DNA of 64,000 nucleotides from Verrucomicrobiota bacterium (lineage in GTDB: Bacteria; Verrucomicrobiota; Verrucomicrobiia; CAIQCK01), in the NCBI GenBank assembly GCA_026397915.1, contig JAPLTX010000008.1, forward strand, positions 309,687 to 373,686, written 5' to 3'. The notes under the pieces are model-generated. The model was not told where the DNA came from. It did not search any database and saw only the letters and a program-made list of their open reading frames with translations. How positions within the stretch are numbered: position 1 is the stretch's first letter; each line of letters opens with the position of its first letter. Below, in pieces: positions 34,521 to 43,246 of the stretch. The position numbers and the translations under genes were made by a program.

Positions 34521-36677
34521 ATGACGACTGTATACCGAATGAAATGGATGAGTGCGATGTTGGCGACGCTGCTTTGCAGTGGGGGCCTCATGGTCTCGGC
34601 CCAACCAGACACGTCCTCGCCCGACGAAAAATCCTCCCTGGCTCCGCGCCTCGATGGGATCGTAGTCACGCCGACTCGCACTGAGAAGACTCTGTTCGAC
34701 GCGCCTTACACAGCGCAAACCGTCACCACGGAGGACATCCAAACGCGGCAGTTGTCGCGCACGCTGCCGGAGGCGTTGAAGGAAACGCCGGGCGTCATGG
34801 TGCAGAAGACCGCCTATGGGCAAGGCTCGCCCTTCATCCGCGGGTTCACGGGATTCCGAACGCTGATGTTGATTGATGGCATCCGGTTGAACAACTCCGT
34901 CTTCCGCGAAGGGCCAAACCAATACTGGAACACCGTGGACCCGCTCTCGGTGGAACGATTGGAAGTGGTCAAGGGCCCGAGTTCGGTGCTCTACGGCAGC
35001 GACGCCATCGGCGGCACCGTCAACGCCATCACACAGCGCCGACAGGAGTTTGGCGAAGGATTCTCCTGGAGCCGGAGCGCCTACTACCGCTACGCCAGCG
35101 CCGAGGACTCGCACACCGGCCGCGCCACGATCGGCGGCAACGTGGACAAGCAGTTCGGGTTTTTGGTGGGCGTGTCGCCGAAGGATTACGGCGACCTGCG
35201 CGACGGTTCGGCCGTAGGCGAGCAGAGCCGCACCGGCTACACCGAGTTGGACGGCGACGTGAAGGCCGAATACTTCTTCACTCCCGACTCGAAGCTGGTC
35301 GTGGCCTTCCAGCGCGTGGACCAGGACGACGCGTGGCGCACTCATCGGACGATTTACGGCAAGAGTTGGGAAGGCACCACCGTCGGCACAGAGAGGCAAC
35401 GCTCCTACGACCAGAACCGCGATCTTGTCTACGTCCAATACCACGCGGAGAAAATGGAAGGCCCCGTGGAAGTCATCCGGGCCAGTCTCTCCTTCCAAAA
35501 GCAGGCGGAAGACGAGACCATCGTGGCAGCGAACGGCACCGGCACGCAGCAGGGCTTCGACGTGGGCACCGCCGGCGCGTGGTTCCAACTCGAAAGTCCC
35601 AGCCCGGTCGGCCGCTGGACCTATGGCATGGAGTATTACCGCGACGACGTCAGTTCCTACAACCGGACCTACACAGCAGGAGGTGCTCTCAGCGCCATCG
35701 CAATCCAAGGGCCGGTGGCTGACGACTCCACCTACGACCTGCTGGGCGTGTTCGCCCAGGACGACATTCCGCTCGGCGACCGGTTCAACTTCGTCGCCGG
35801 GGGACGTTATACTTACGCTGCTGTTGACGCCGGCAGAATGCGCAATCCCACCACGGGCGCTCCTACCTCTCTCTCTAACTCGTGGAACTCCGGCGTCGGC
35901 AGCGGCCGTCTTCTCTATCGTCTCGACGAGAACAACCACTGGCATTTGTTTGCGGGTGCCTCACAAGGGTTCCGTGCCCCGAACCTCTCCGACCTGACCC
36001 GGCTCGACACCGCCCGCACCGGGGAGCTTGAGACAGCCGCGCCGAACCTGAAGCCGGAACAGTTCATCACCTCGGAGGTCGGCGTCAAAGCACTCTACGA
36101 AAACTGGTCCGCGGAACTCTCCTATTACTATACCGTCATTGACGACATGATCGTGCGCCAGCCGACCGGCAACATCATTGGCGGCCTGCGGGAGGTGACC
36201 AAGAACAATGGCGGCAACGGCTTTGTGCAGGGCCTCGAATTCAGCACCCGCTACCGGTTCCATCCAGAGTGGACGGTGGCGGGTTGGGCGACGTGGATGG
36301 ACGGCCAAGCGGACCAATACCCAACCTCAGCGCCCGTCGTGGCGCGCGAACCGTTGAGCCGCATGATGCCGCCCACCGGCTACCTGAGCATGATGTGGGA
36401 ACATCCGAATAAAAAATTCTGGGCCGAGGCTCTGACGACCATCGCCGCCAAACAGGACCGGCTCAGCACCGAGGACAAGCGCGACACGCAACGCATCCCG
36501 CCCGGCGGCACGCCAGGTTACGCGGTATTCACCGTCCGCGGCGGCTGGCGCATCACACCGAACGTGGCCCTGACCGTGGCGGTGGAGAATCTGAGCGATG
36601 AGGACTACCGGATCGTCGGCTCCGGCCTCAACGAACCCGGCCGGAACATCGTCGCTAGCTTCTCGGCGAAGTTCTGA
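34521..36677 (+). CDS. TonB-dependent outer membrane receptor
   Basis: About 718 residues from the ATG at 34521; an ATG at 34539 is an alternative and both lead into the signal peptide MKWMSAMLATLLCSGGLMVSAQ. The plug domain is clear: IVVTPTRTEKTLFDAPYTAQTVTTEDI, LPEALKETPGVMVQ, PFIRGFTGFRTLMLIDGIRLNNSVFREGPNQYWNTVDPLSVERLEVVKGPSSVLYGSDAIGGTVN. A 22-strand type barrel follows, ending with the usual aromatic residue (SFSAKF). The plug resembles receptors for heme, siderophores or vitamin B12; the cargo cannot be assigned. The 200 bases upstream are AT-rich compared with the rest of the window and hold a TTGCCG/CGGCAA hairpin (34443-34458), so the promoter probably lies there. Confidence 0.9.
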   Translation: MTTVYRMKWMSAMLATLLCSGGLMVSAQPDTSSPDEKSSLAPRLDGIVVTPTRTEKTLFDAPYTAQTVTTEDIQTRQLSRTLPEALKETPGVMVQKTAYGQGSPFIRGFTGFRTLMLIDGIRLNNSVFREGPNQYWNTVDPLSVERLEVVKGPSSVLYGSDAIGGTVNAITQRRQEFGEGFSWSRSAYYRYASAEDSHTGRATIGGNVDKQFGFLVGVSPKDYGDLRDGSAVGEQSRTGYTELDGDVKAEYFFTPDSKLVVAFQRVDQDDAWRTHRTIYGKSWEGTTVGTERQRSYDQNRDLVYVQYHAEKMEGPVEVIRASLSFQKQAEDETIVAANGTGTQQGFDVGTAGAWFQLESPSPVGRWTYGMEYYRDDVSSYNRTYTAGGALSAIAIQGPVADDSTYDLLGVFAQDDIPLGDRFNFVAGGRYTYAAVDAGRMRNPTTGAPTSLSNSWNSGVGSGRLLYRLDENNHWHLFAGASQGFRAPNLSDLTRLDTARTGELETAAPNLKPEQFITSEVGVKALYENWSAELSYYYTVIDDMIVRQPTGNIIGGLREVTKNNGGNGFVQGLEFSTRYRFHPEWTVAGWATWMDGQADQYPTSAPVVAREPLSRMMPPTGYLSMMWEHPNKKFWAEALTTIAAKQDRLSTEDKRDTQRIPPGGTPGYAVFTVRGGWRITPNVALTVAVENLSDEDYRIVGSGLNEPGRNIVASFSAKF

Positions 36678-36684
36678 AACGGCC

Positions 36685-37881
36685 TCACCTCTCCAGCTTC
36701 GGTTTCATCTTCGCGTCGAACACCACGAAGCGCGATCCGTTGGTCACGCTCAGTCGCACGGCTTCGTTGACGGCGGTGGCGATGAGCGCCTGCTGCGGCA
36801 GCGGGCGGGTCTTCTCGAACTGCGCGATCAATCTGCGGCGCTCGGCGGCGCTGACACCGCTGAGACGGTGGATGTCCTGAAGCGGTTGCAGAATGCTGTC
36901 GCCGCCGTAGCCAACCCACTCGGTCTTCGCCGGATCGTCCCAGTCGTTGTAGGGCTTGAAGAAATGCGGGTTGAACCGCTGCACGCCACCCGTCTGCGTG
37001 ACGAAGTTGGAATTGCGGTCGGCGTTGTCGGCGCGATACTCGCCTTGCGTGCAAGTCAGTTGGAAGCCCTGGTTGGTCAGGTTCGGATTCGAGTCCGGCA
37101 ACACCCACGAAGTCTGCACGTAGAACACCGCGTCGTTTTCCCACTCGACGACCGCCTGCACAGCGTCCCAAGCCGCGTGGCCGAGCTGCTTGAGCAGCTT
37201 GTGCTGGCGAAACGCCGCGACACGCTGCGGTTTCAGCCCGGTGATGAAATGGAACGCGTCCACGTAGTGGCAACCGATGTATTCGAAACTGCTGCTCCGG
37301 TCCGCCCAGCGACCAAACACTTTCAGAGGCATCTCGCGGCGCTCCTCGATCCACGCGTGGCCGCAAAGCGCCTCGCCAAGTTCGCCGGTGGAGTATTTGT
37401 ATTTGGCGGCGCGCACAGCCTTGTCATGGCGCTTGTGGTAGTCGGTATAGACGTAACGATTCGCCTTCGCGGCAGCGGCGGCGATCTGGTGTGCCTCAGC
37501 CACCTTCAGACAGAGCGGCTTCTGCACGATCACGTCGAACCCTGCCACCAGTGCGTCGAGAATCACCGGCGTGTGCAAATGGTCCGGCGTGGCGACGACG
37601 ACGCAGCCCGGTTGCTTCAGCTTCTTGATCGCGTCCTTGTAGCAATCGGGATGCGACGCCCCCGGGTCTTTGTCCGCAGGCCAGCCGGCAAATTCCTCCG
37701 CCCGGAAAAACTTCCGCAAGTCCAGAATCGTCTGCGCGCGGCGCGACGCGACACTGACGCCGCCAACCAGCCCGGCCCGACGCGCTTGGAACACCGTCGG
37801 CAGAACGACCTCGGCGGAAATCATGCCGCCGCCGACGACAAGGACATTGAGGGGTTTTTGGACTGAGGACTTGGTGTTCAT
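36685..37881 (-). CDS. Gfo/Idh/MocA family oxidoreductase
   Basis: 398 residues from the ATG at 37881 (MNTKSSVQKPLNVLVVGGGMISAEVVLP). The N-terminal Rossmann fold is followed by CVVVATPDHLHTPVILDALVAGFDVIVQKPLCL, in which the Lys of the QKP motif is the conserved catalytic-site Lys, and by the YTDYHKRHDKAVRAAKY and GCHYVDAFHFITG segments of the C-terminal alpha/beta domain. Such enzymes oxidise or reduce sugars and sugar-derived compounds with NAD(P). No signal peptide. It converges with the TonB receptor gene (7-base gap) and is divergent from a HAD phosphatase. Confidence 0.92.
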   Translation of the reverse strand: MNTKSSVQKPLNVLVVGGGMISAEVVLPTVFQARRAGLVGGVSVASRRAQTILDLRKFFRAEEFAGWPADKDPGASHPDCYKDAIKKLKQPGCVVVATPDHLHTPVILDALVAGFDVIVQKPLCLKVAEAHQIAAAAAKANRYVYTDYHKRHDKAVRAAKYKYSTGELGEALCGHAWIEERREMPLKVFGRWADRSSSFEYIGCHYVDAFHFITGLKPQRVAAFRQHKLLKQLGHAAWDAVQAVVEWENDAVFYVQTSWVLPDSNPNLTNQGFQLTCTQGEYRADNADRNSNFVTQTGGVQRFNPHFFKPYNDWDDPAKTEWVGYGGDSILQPLQDIHRLSGVSAAERRRLIAQFEKTRPLPQQALIATAVNEAVRLSVTNGSRFVVFDAKMKPKLER

Positions 37882-38003
37882 GATGATCAAGAAGTGCGCG
37901 CAGAATATGTCCGCGCCATCGAGGGAGCAAATATTTTCAGGCCTGAAAGTGATGGACAGCGGCGGCGCGGGCCAACAAACTCCGCCGACCAGGAGCAACA
38001 ACG

Positions 38004-38678
38004 ATGACTGACCAACGCCAACCTTTCGCCGGCGTCATCTTCGATATGGACGGCGTGCTGTGCCTGTCGGAGCCGTTCATCGCCGAGGCCGGCTGTAGGA
38101 TGTTTGCCGAGGCCCACGGCGTCACGGTGCGGCCGGAGGATTTCGTGCCGTTCGTCGGCACCGGCGAGGACCGCTTCCTCGGCGGTGTCGCGGCAAAATA
38201 CGACGTCACGCTCTCCATGCCGCGCGACAAGGAGCGCACCTACGCCATCTACCTCGACATCATCAAAGACCGGCTCCAGCCGCTGCCGGGCGTGCGCGAG
38301 TTCATCGCCGGCTGCCGCCGCCGCGGCCTGCGGCTCGCCGTCGCGACGAGCGCCGACCGCGTGAAGATGGACGGCAACCTGCGCGAGATCGGCCTGCCGG
38401 CGGAGACGTTCGACGCCTGCGTCACCGGCAGCGAGATCGTCCACAAGAAACCCAACCCGGAAATCTTCCAACGCGCCGCCGAGAAACTCGCGCTGCCACC
38501 GGCCCGTTGCCTTGTCATAGAGGACGCACCGAACGGCGTCGCCGCGGGCAAAGCCGCCGGCAGCCGCTGTCTCGGCCTGACCACGAGCTTCGACGCCGCA
38601 ACGCTCACGAAAGCCGGCGCGGATTGGATCGCGTCCGATCTGGCGCGCGTGCCCGCGACCATTTTTGTTGCGCCATGA
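38004..38678 (+). CDS. HAD-superfamily hydrolase, beta-phosphoglucomutase-like
   Basis: 224 residues. Motif I is VIFDMDGVLC with nucleophile Asp14 and acid/base Asp16, motif II is AVATSAD, motif III is KKPNPEIF (Lys), and motif IV is VIEDAPNGVAAGKAAG. The helical cap between motifs I and II (about 20-90) is the C1 type of phosphatases and beta-phosphoglucomutases. It acts on a phosphorylated sugar or similar metabolite in the cytosol; the exact substrate is not shown. It is divergent from the Gfo/Idh/MocA gene and 48 bases upstream of a TIM-barrel isomerase gene. Confidence 0.93.
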   Translation: MTDQRQPFAGVIFDMDGVLCLSEPFIAEAGCRMFAEAHGVTVRPEDFVPFVGTGEDRFLGGVAAKYDVTLSMPRDKERTYAIYLDIIKDRLQPLPGVREFIAGCRRRGLRLAVATSADRVKMDGNLREIGLPAETFDACVTGSEIVHKKPNPEIFQRAAEKLALPPARCLVIEDAPNGVAAGKAAGSRCLGLTTSFDAATLTKAGADWIASDLARVPATIFVAP

Positions 38679-38726
38679 ATGCAAAGCGTTGTTTATAGTC
38701 AGAGCTTGAAACAAGAGAACGTAATC

Positions 38727-39602
38727 ATGAACACATCCACCAAGATCAGTCGTCGTTCCGCAATCAGCACCGTGGCTGCCGCCGCCGGCACGCTTGCCAC
38801 TGTCCGCTTCAGCAGCGCCGCCGAGCCGGCACCGAAGCTCAAAGGCCGCATCCACCACTCGGTTTCGAAGTGGTGCTACGGCAAGATTCCGCTCGACGAG
38901 TTTTGCCGCGCCGTGAAGGAGATGGGCATCGAGTCGGTCGAGTTGCTCGGCCAGAAAGATTGGGAAACGGTGCAGAAGCACGGCCTGACCTGCGCGATGT
39001 GCAATGGCCCCGCCGGCTGGGGCATTCCCAAGGGTTGGAACCGCGTCGAGAACCACGACAAGCTCGTGGCCGCCTACGAACAGATGATTCCCATCGTCGC
39101 CAACGCCGGCCTGCCGAACCTGATTTGTTTCTCCGGCAACCGCGACGGCCTCGACGACCAGAAGGGCATGGAGAACTGCGTCGCCGGCCTGAAGCGACTG
39201 ATGAAGCTCGCCGAGGAGAAGAAGGTGACGCTGGTGATGGAACTGCTCAACAGCAAGCGTAACCACAAGGATTATCAGGCCGACCACACCGCATGGGGCG
39301 TGGAGGTTTGCAAGCGCGTTGGCTCGGAGCGGTTGAAGCTGCTCTATGACATCTACCACATGCAGATCATGGAGGGTGATGTCATCGCCACGATCAAGGA
39401 AAGCCACCCCTACATCGCCCACTACCACACCGGCGGCGTGCCCGGCCGCAATGAGATTGACGACACGCAGGAACTGAACTACGCGACCATCTGCCGCGCC
39501 ATCGTCGCGACCGGCTACAAGGGTTTCGTCGGCCAGGAGTTCATCCCGAAGCGCGATCCGTTCACCTCGCTGCGACAGTCCATCCAGATTTGCGACGTGT
39601 AA
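38727..39602 (+). CDS. Tat-exported hydroxypyruvate-isomerase-like TIM-barrel protein
   Basis: 291 residues. The N-terminus SRRSAISTVAAAAGTLATVRFSSA is a twin-arginine export signal. The barrel (VSKWCYGKIPLDEFCRAVKEMGIESVELLGQKDW, LVMELLN, LLYDIYHMQIMEGDVI, GHTGGVPGRNE-like HYHTGGVPGRNEIDDTQELNY and FVGQEFIPKRDP) matches the AP-endonuclease-2/hydroxypyruvate isomerase (Hyi) family, including the Glu and His/Asp metal ligands. Export as a folded protein is frequent for this group in Planctomycetes and Verrucomicrobia. It probably acts on a keto/aldo sugar derivative; substrate unknown. The short gap suggests cotranscription with the HAD phosphatase. Confidence 0.9.
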   Translation: MNTSTKISRRSAISTVAAAAGTLATVRFSSAAEPAPKLKGRIHHSVSKWCYGKIPLDEFCRAVKEMGIESVELLGQKDWETVQKHGLTCAMCNGPAGWGIPKGWNRVENHDKLVAAYEQMIPIVANAGLPNLICFSGNRDGLDDQKGMENCVAGLKRLMKLAEEKKVTLVMELLNSKRNHKDYQADHTAWGVEVCKRVGSERLKLLYDIYHMQIMEGDVIATIKESHPYIAHYHTGGVPGRNEIDDTQELNYATICRAIVATGYKGFVGQEFIPKRDPFTSLRQSIQICDV

Positions 39603-39647
39603 GGTTGCGCCAATTCCACCGAAACAGACTCTTGCCGTTGACGATGT

Positions 39648-40484
39648 TCACGGAATCGTCTCGTTCGTCAGCGAGGTCAGCGTTTGCCACATCTTTTCGG
39701 GTGTGCCGCTCTTGAGCAGCGCGTTGCGCGCCTTGGCCGTGCGGAACGTGCCGACCAACCCCGCCAGCAGCCGCAAATAGAACGCGCTTGCCGCGGTGGG
39801 GATCACAATGAAGAAGACAATCTTCGTCAGTTCGCCGTCGGGCGCGCCGAACTTCAACCCGCTCTCCTTTAAACCCAGAGCAAACGTGAGGCTGCCGCCG
39901 TCCACGTTGCGCACGTGCGGGAACGCCAGACCGCTCTCCACCGCCGTGCTGATCATGGATTCGCGCCGCATCGCCAGCTCGGCGAGATTGGCACCGTCTT
40001 CAATGAACCCTTGCGTGGCTATCAACGCTGCCAATTCCTTGACAGCGTCCTCGCGGTTGTTTGCGGCCAGCTTCGGCAGCATCAACGCCGTATCGGAGAA
40101 GCGCCCGATGCCGACGGGCAGCTTGTTTCTTGCGCCTGGCGCTTTCTCCGGCCGACGCGGCTGCCCTTCCGGATAGTAGAGAAACCGGCCGCAGTGCGGA
40201 CAAACATGAATCTGTTCCGACCTGCGCACTTCGTTGACGAGCGAGTGCGGCACCGCGAGACCGCAGCCGGAACAGTTGTTCCGCGTGATGGGCACCACCA
40301 TCAAGGGCACCCGCTCATGCATCCGCTGGAAGCGGGTGGCAATGTCCTCCGGCAGCTTTTCGAACAGCTTGGCAATCACTTCCTCCAACGAAGTCAGCCG
40401 CGCCTCTGGATTCGATGCCTTCTGTTCCGACAATGCAAAGTTCAACTCTTGCAACTGGATCAACTGATTCAAAATGTGTTTCAT
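39648..40484 (-). CDS. Zinc-ribbon domain fused to PTS EIIA type-2 domain
   Basis: 278 residues. Residues 1-60 form a charged helical/coiled-coil region. Residues 61-105 hold a four-Cys zinc ribbon, CSGC (71-74) and CPHC (95-98), in the context NNCSGCGLAVPHSLVNEVRRSEQIHVCPHCGRFLYY, like the C-terminal ribbon of DUF164/CdsZ-type proteins. Residues about 125-278 are an EIIA(Fru/Ntr)-type domain with the phosphorylatable His190 in SGLAFPHVRN. EIIA-Ntr proteins are regulators of the PTS phosphorelay. The fusion to a nucleic-acid-like zinc ribbon suggests a regulator that could respond to phosphorylation state; this is inference and the partner is unknown. No EI, HPr or sugar permease is nearby. 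Confidence 0.82.
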   Translation of the reverse strand: MKHILNQLIQLQELNFALSEQKASNPEARLTSLEEVIAKLFEKLPEDIATRFQRMHERVPLMVVPITRNNCSGCGLAVPHSLVNEVRRSEQIHVCPHCGRFLYYPEGQPRRPEKAPGARNKLPVGIGRFSDTALMLPKLAANNREDAVKELAALIATQGFIEDGANLAELAMRRESMISTAVESGLAFPHVRNVDGGSLTFALGLKESGLKFGAPDGELTKIVFFIVIPTAASAFYLRLLAGLVGTFRTAKARNALLKSGTPEKMWQTLTSLTNETIP

Positions 40485-40605
40485 GGCGACTCCGATTGGC
40501 TCGATTTGGAAGTTAGTTTACCGCAATCTGCTCACAGGCAGAAATGAAAAATGTTGTTTACGCTCGCGCTTCCGGCGGCCAAAAGCCACACTAAATTTCA
40601 GTCAC

Positions 40606-43221
40606 ATGAAACGCTTCACTCTTTCCATGATCGGTTCGCTGGCGCTTGTCTGCGCGCCGCTTAACGCCGCTGAACACCCCGTTCTGACAGGCGACGCAGC
40701 GCGCGTCGTGCTGCGCAATGCCCGCCTCACACTCGCGCTCGGCAAGACCAAGAAAGGCGCCATCGTCTCGCTCGTGGACAACGCCAGCGGCCAGGAGTTC
40801 GCCGCGCCGCAGAAGACATCCCGCTTGTTCACCCTCGCGTTCTCGACGAAGGCCGATGCCGCCGGCAAACGGTTCTATCTGTCCAGCGGCGACGCGAAAA
40901 GCTTCTCCGCCGAAGTGAAACGCGGCGTGGCGACGCTCGACTACGACGGGCTGGGCGAATGGCCGGTGCGCGTGACCTGCACGGCCCGCGTGAAACCGGG
41001 CGACCCGTTCGTGCGTTGGCGGCTCTCCGTCAAGATTCCCGACGCGTTGGTGCTGGAGGAGGTGCAGTTCCCGTTCGTCGTGTTGCGCGCGCCGCTCGGC
41101 GACAGCGTGGAGGACGACGCGGCGGTGTTCGGCCACACCAAGGGCGGCGTCATCCGCAAGCCGGGCGCGATGAAGACCGGCTCGCGCGTTTATGGCCGGC
41201 AGCCGGGCAGTCTGACGGCGCAGTTTGGCTGCTACTACGACGACCGCGCCGGGTTCTACACGGCGGCCTACGACAGCAAAGGCTATCCGAAGGACTTCGA
41301 GATGCGGCGCACGGCTGACGGCGTTGAAATGGGTTGGAACCCGCACTGTTTCGCCGCGAAGTCCTACGCGACGGATTTTGACGTGGTGATGACGACCTTT
41401 GCGAGCGCCGACAAAGCGACGCCCACCGACTGGCGTGACGCGGCAGATATATATAAGGAGTGGGCGCTGGCCCGTCCGTGGTGCGCGACGACGTTCGACA
41501 AACGCCGCGACATCCCCGCGTGGATGAAGGCGGGGCCAGCGATGGTGCGCTTCGGCCGCGAATGGCTCGCCGAACCGGCGCGCATCGAGAAGTGGCTGGT
41601 GGATTACTGGAAGCCGAACTTTCCCGACGCGCCGCTGATCACCGCTTATTGGGGCTGGGAAAAGGTCGGCAACTGGGTGACGCCGGATTATTTCCCGCTC
41701 TTCCCGTCGGACGAGCAGTTCACGAACCTAGTGGCGCGGTCGCGCGCGCTTGGCTGTCACGCGTTTCCGTGGCCGTCGGGCTATCACTGGACGTTGATGT
41801 ATCGCAAACAGGACGACGGGAGTTTCTACTGGGATGACCGCAAGCGATTCGATGAAACAGTGCGCACTCACGCCGTTTGTCAGCGCGACGGCAAGCTCTA
41901 CATCCGCACACCGAGCTGGCTGGCTGGCGGCGACACGGCCACGATGTGTCCCGGCGACCCGTGGACGATCCGCTGGTGGAACAACGACATCAGCGCGCCG
42001 TTGGCCCGGCGCGGCTGCGAGATGATCCAGGTGGACCAAGTGGTCGGCGGCGGATTCCCGTTCTGCTACAACCGCCAGCACGCGCATCCGCCGGGGCCGG
42101 GATTGTGGATGACCGAGGTCTTCACGAAGCAACTGCGCACAATGTTTACTGCGTGCCGGAGGATCGAGCGCGATGCGGTCGTCTGCGTTGAGGAGCCGAA
42201 CGAACGGTTCAACCACCTCGTCGGCATCCAGGACTACCGCGACTGCGAAACGCCGCACGAGCTGGCATCGGTCTTCAATTATCTTTACCACGAGTTCCTG
42301 CCGACGTTTCAGAGCAACCCGCATGCGGGCGACACGGCGATGGCCGCATATTGTTTCGCGAACGGTCAGATACCGCACCTCGTGCCGTCGCTGCGCGCCG
42401 GCGGGCCGGCGTTGCTCAACGGCAGCTTCGAGGAAACCAACTCCACGCGCGGCTTCGTCGCCGGGTGGGAACATCTGCGCGGTTATGAAGGGAAGGTCTG
42501 GAACGGCAAAGCTTCTCGCGACGAAGCTGAGAAGCACGGTGGCAACGCGAGCTTGCGTTTGGAAAACGCGGCCGACAGCGACATCGTGCAGGTTTCGCAG
42601 AACGTCATGGTGTCCGAGGGCGGCCTCATTGGTGGGATGAAGTATCGTCTTAGCGCGTGGATCAAGGTCGGACACATGGCCAGACCAAACGAGATTTGGA
42701 TTGCCGGCTTCACGGAAAGCGAGGGATGGAAAGGCATCGGAAAAATCATCATGCCGACCATCGGCGTAGGATGGGCGCGAGAAACTGCCGAGTTCACGAT
42801 GCCGTCGAATTCAACTATTCTGCGGGTCATGATTCACGTCGCCGGCAAGGCGGTGGTGTGGGTGGACGACATGACGCTGGAGGAGGTTCTGCCGGATGGC
42901 ACAACACGCGCTGCGATTTGCTCCAACACACCGCCCGACCAAAAGCTGATGAAGCGATGGGTGGAGCTTTATCATGGCGAGGGCCAGCCTTTCCTGCAGT
43001 TCGGTCGGATGCTTCATCCGCCAAAGCTGACGGCTGAAACAACTATCTGGCGCGGCAAGCCGATGGCCGCCATCCAGCACAACGCTTGGCGCGCGCCCGA
43101 CGGTAGCGAAGCTGTTATCGCCGTCAACGCCACGCTCACGAAGCAAACCGCCACGCTGAATTGGAAAGGCCGGGAGCAGAACCTCGCGCTCGAACCCGGC
43201 GACGCGGCGCTGATCAAGTAA
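40606..43221 (+). CDS. Exported DUF6259-like glycoside hydrolase with carbohydrate-binding module
   Basis: 871 residues from the ATG at 40606 (MKRFTLSMIGSLALVCAPLNAAE signal peptide). The N-terminal beta domain (residues about 30-240) leads into a TIM-barrel-like region (RFGREWLAEPARIEKWLVDYW, LITAYWGWEKVGNWVTPDYFPLFPSDEQFTNLV, GCEMIQVDQVVGG, VCVEEPNERFNHLVG), which resembles proteins annotated as DUF6259, a clan related to GH-type barrels. An internal jelly-roll, CBM4/9-like module follows near 610-760 (LNGSFEETNSTRGFVAGWEH ... NASLRLENAADSDIVQVSQ). Asp and Glu candidates for catalysis are in IQVDQ and CVEEPNE. It probably attacks a plant or algal polysaccharide; the linkage is unknown. Confidence 0.78.
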   Translation: MKRFTLSMIGSLALVCAPLNAAEHPVLTGDAARVVLRNARLTLALGKTKKGAIVSLVDNASGQEFAAPQKTSRLFTLAFSTKADAAGKRFYLSSGDAKSFSAEVKRGVATLDYDGLGEWPVRVTCTARVKPGDPFVRWRLSVKIPDALVLEEVQFPFVVLRAPLGDSVEDDAAVFGHTKGGVIRKPGAMKTGSRVYGRQPGSLTAQFGCYYDDRAGFYTAAYDSKGYPKDFEMRRTADGVEMGWNPHCFAAKSYATDFDVVMTTFASADKATPTDWRDAADIYKEWALARPWCATTFDKRRDIPAWMKAGPAMVRFGREWLAEPARIEKWLVDYWKPNFPDAPLITAYWGWEKVGNWVTPDYFPLFPSDEQFTNLVARSRALGCHAFPWPSGYHWTLMYRKQDDGSFYWDDRKRFDETVRTHAVCQRDGKLYIRTPSWLAGGDTATMCPGDPWTIRWWNNDISAPLARRGCEMIQVDQVVGGGFPFCYNRQHAHPPGPGLWMTEVFTKQLRTMFTACRRIERDAVVCVEEPNERFNHLVGIQDYRDCETPHELASVFNYLYHEFLPTFQSNPHAGDTAMAAYCFANGQIPHLVPSLRAGGPALLNGSFEETNSTRGFVAGWEHLRGYEGKVWNGKASRDEAEKHGGNASLRLENAADSDIVQVSQNVMVSEGGLIGGMKYRLSAWIKVGHMARPNEIWIAGFTESEGWKGIGKIIMPTIGVGWARETAEFTMPSNSTILRVMIHVAGKAVVWVDDMTLEEVLPDGTTRAAICSNTPPDQKLMKRWVELYHGEGQPFLQFGRMLHPPKLTAETTIWRGKPMAAIQHNAWRAPDGSEAVIAVNATLTKQTATLNWKGREQNLALEPGDAALIK

Positions 43222-43246
43222 ACAAGGTTGGGAGTTCCACCCGCGA

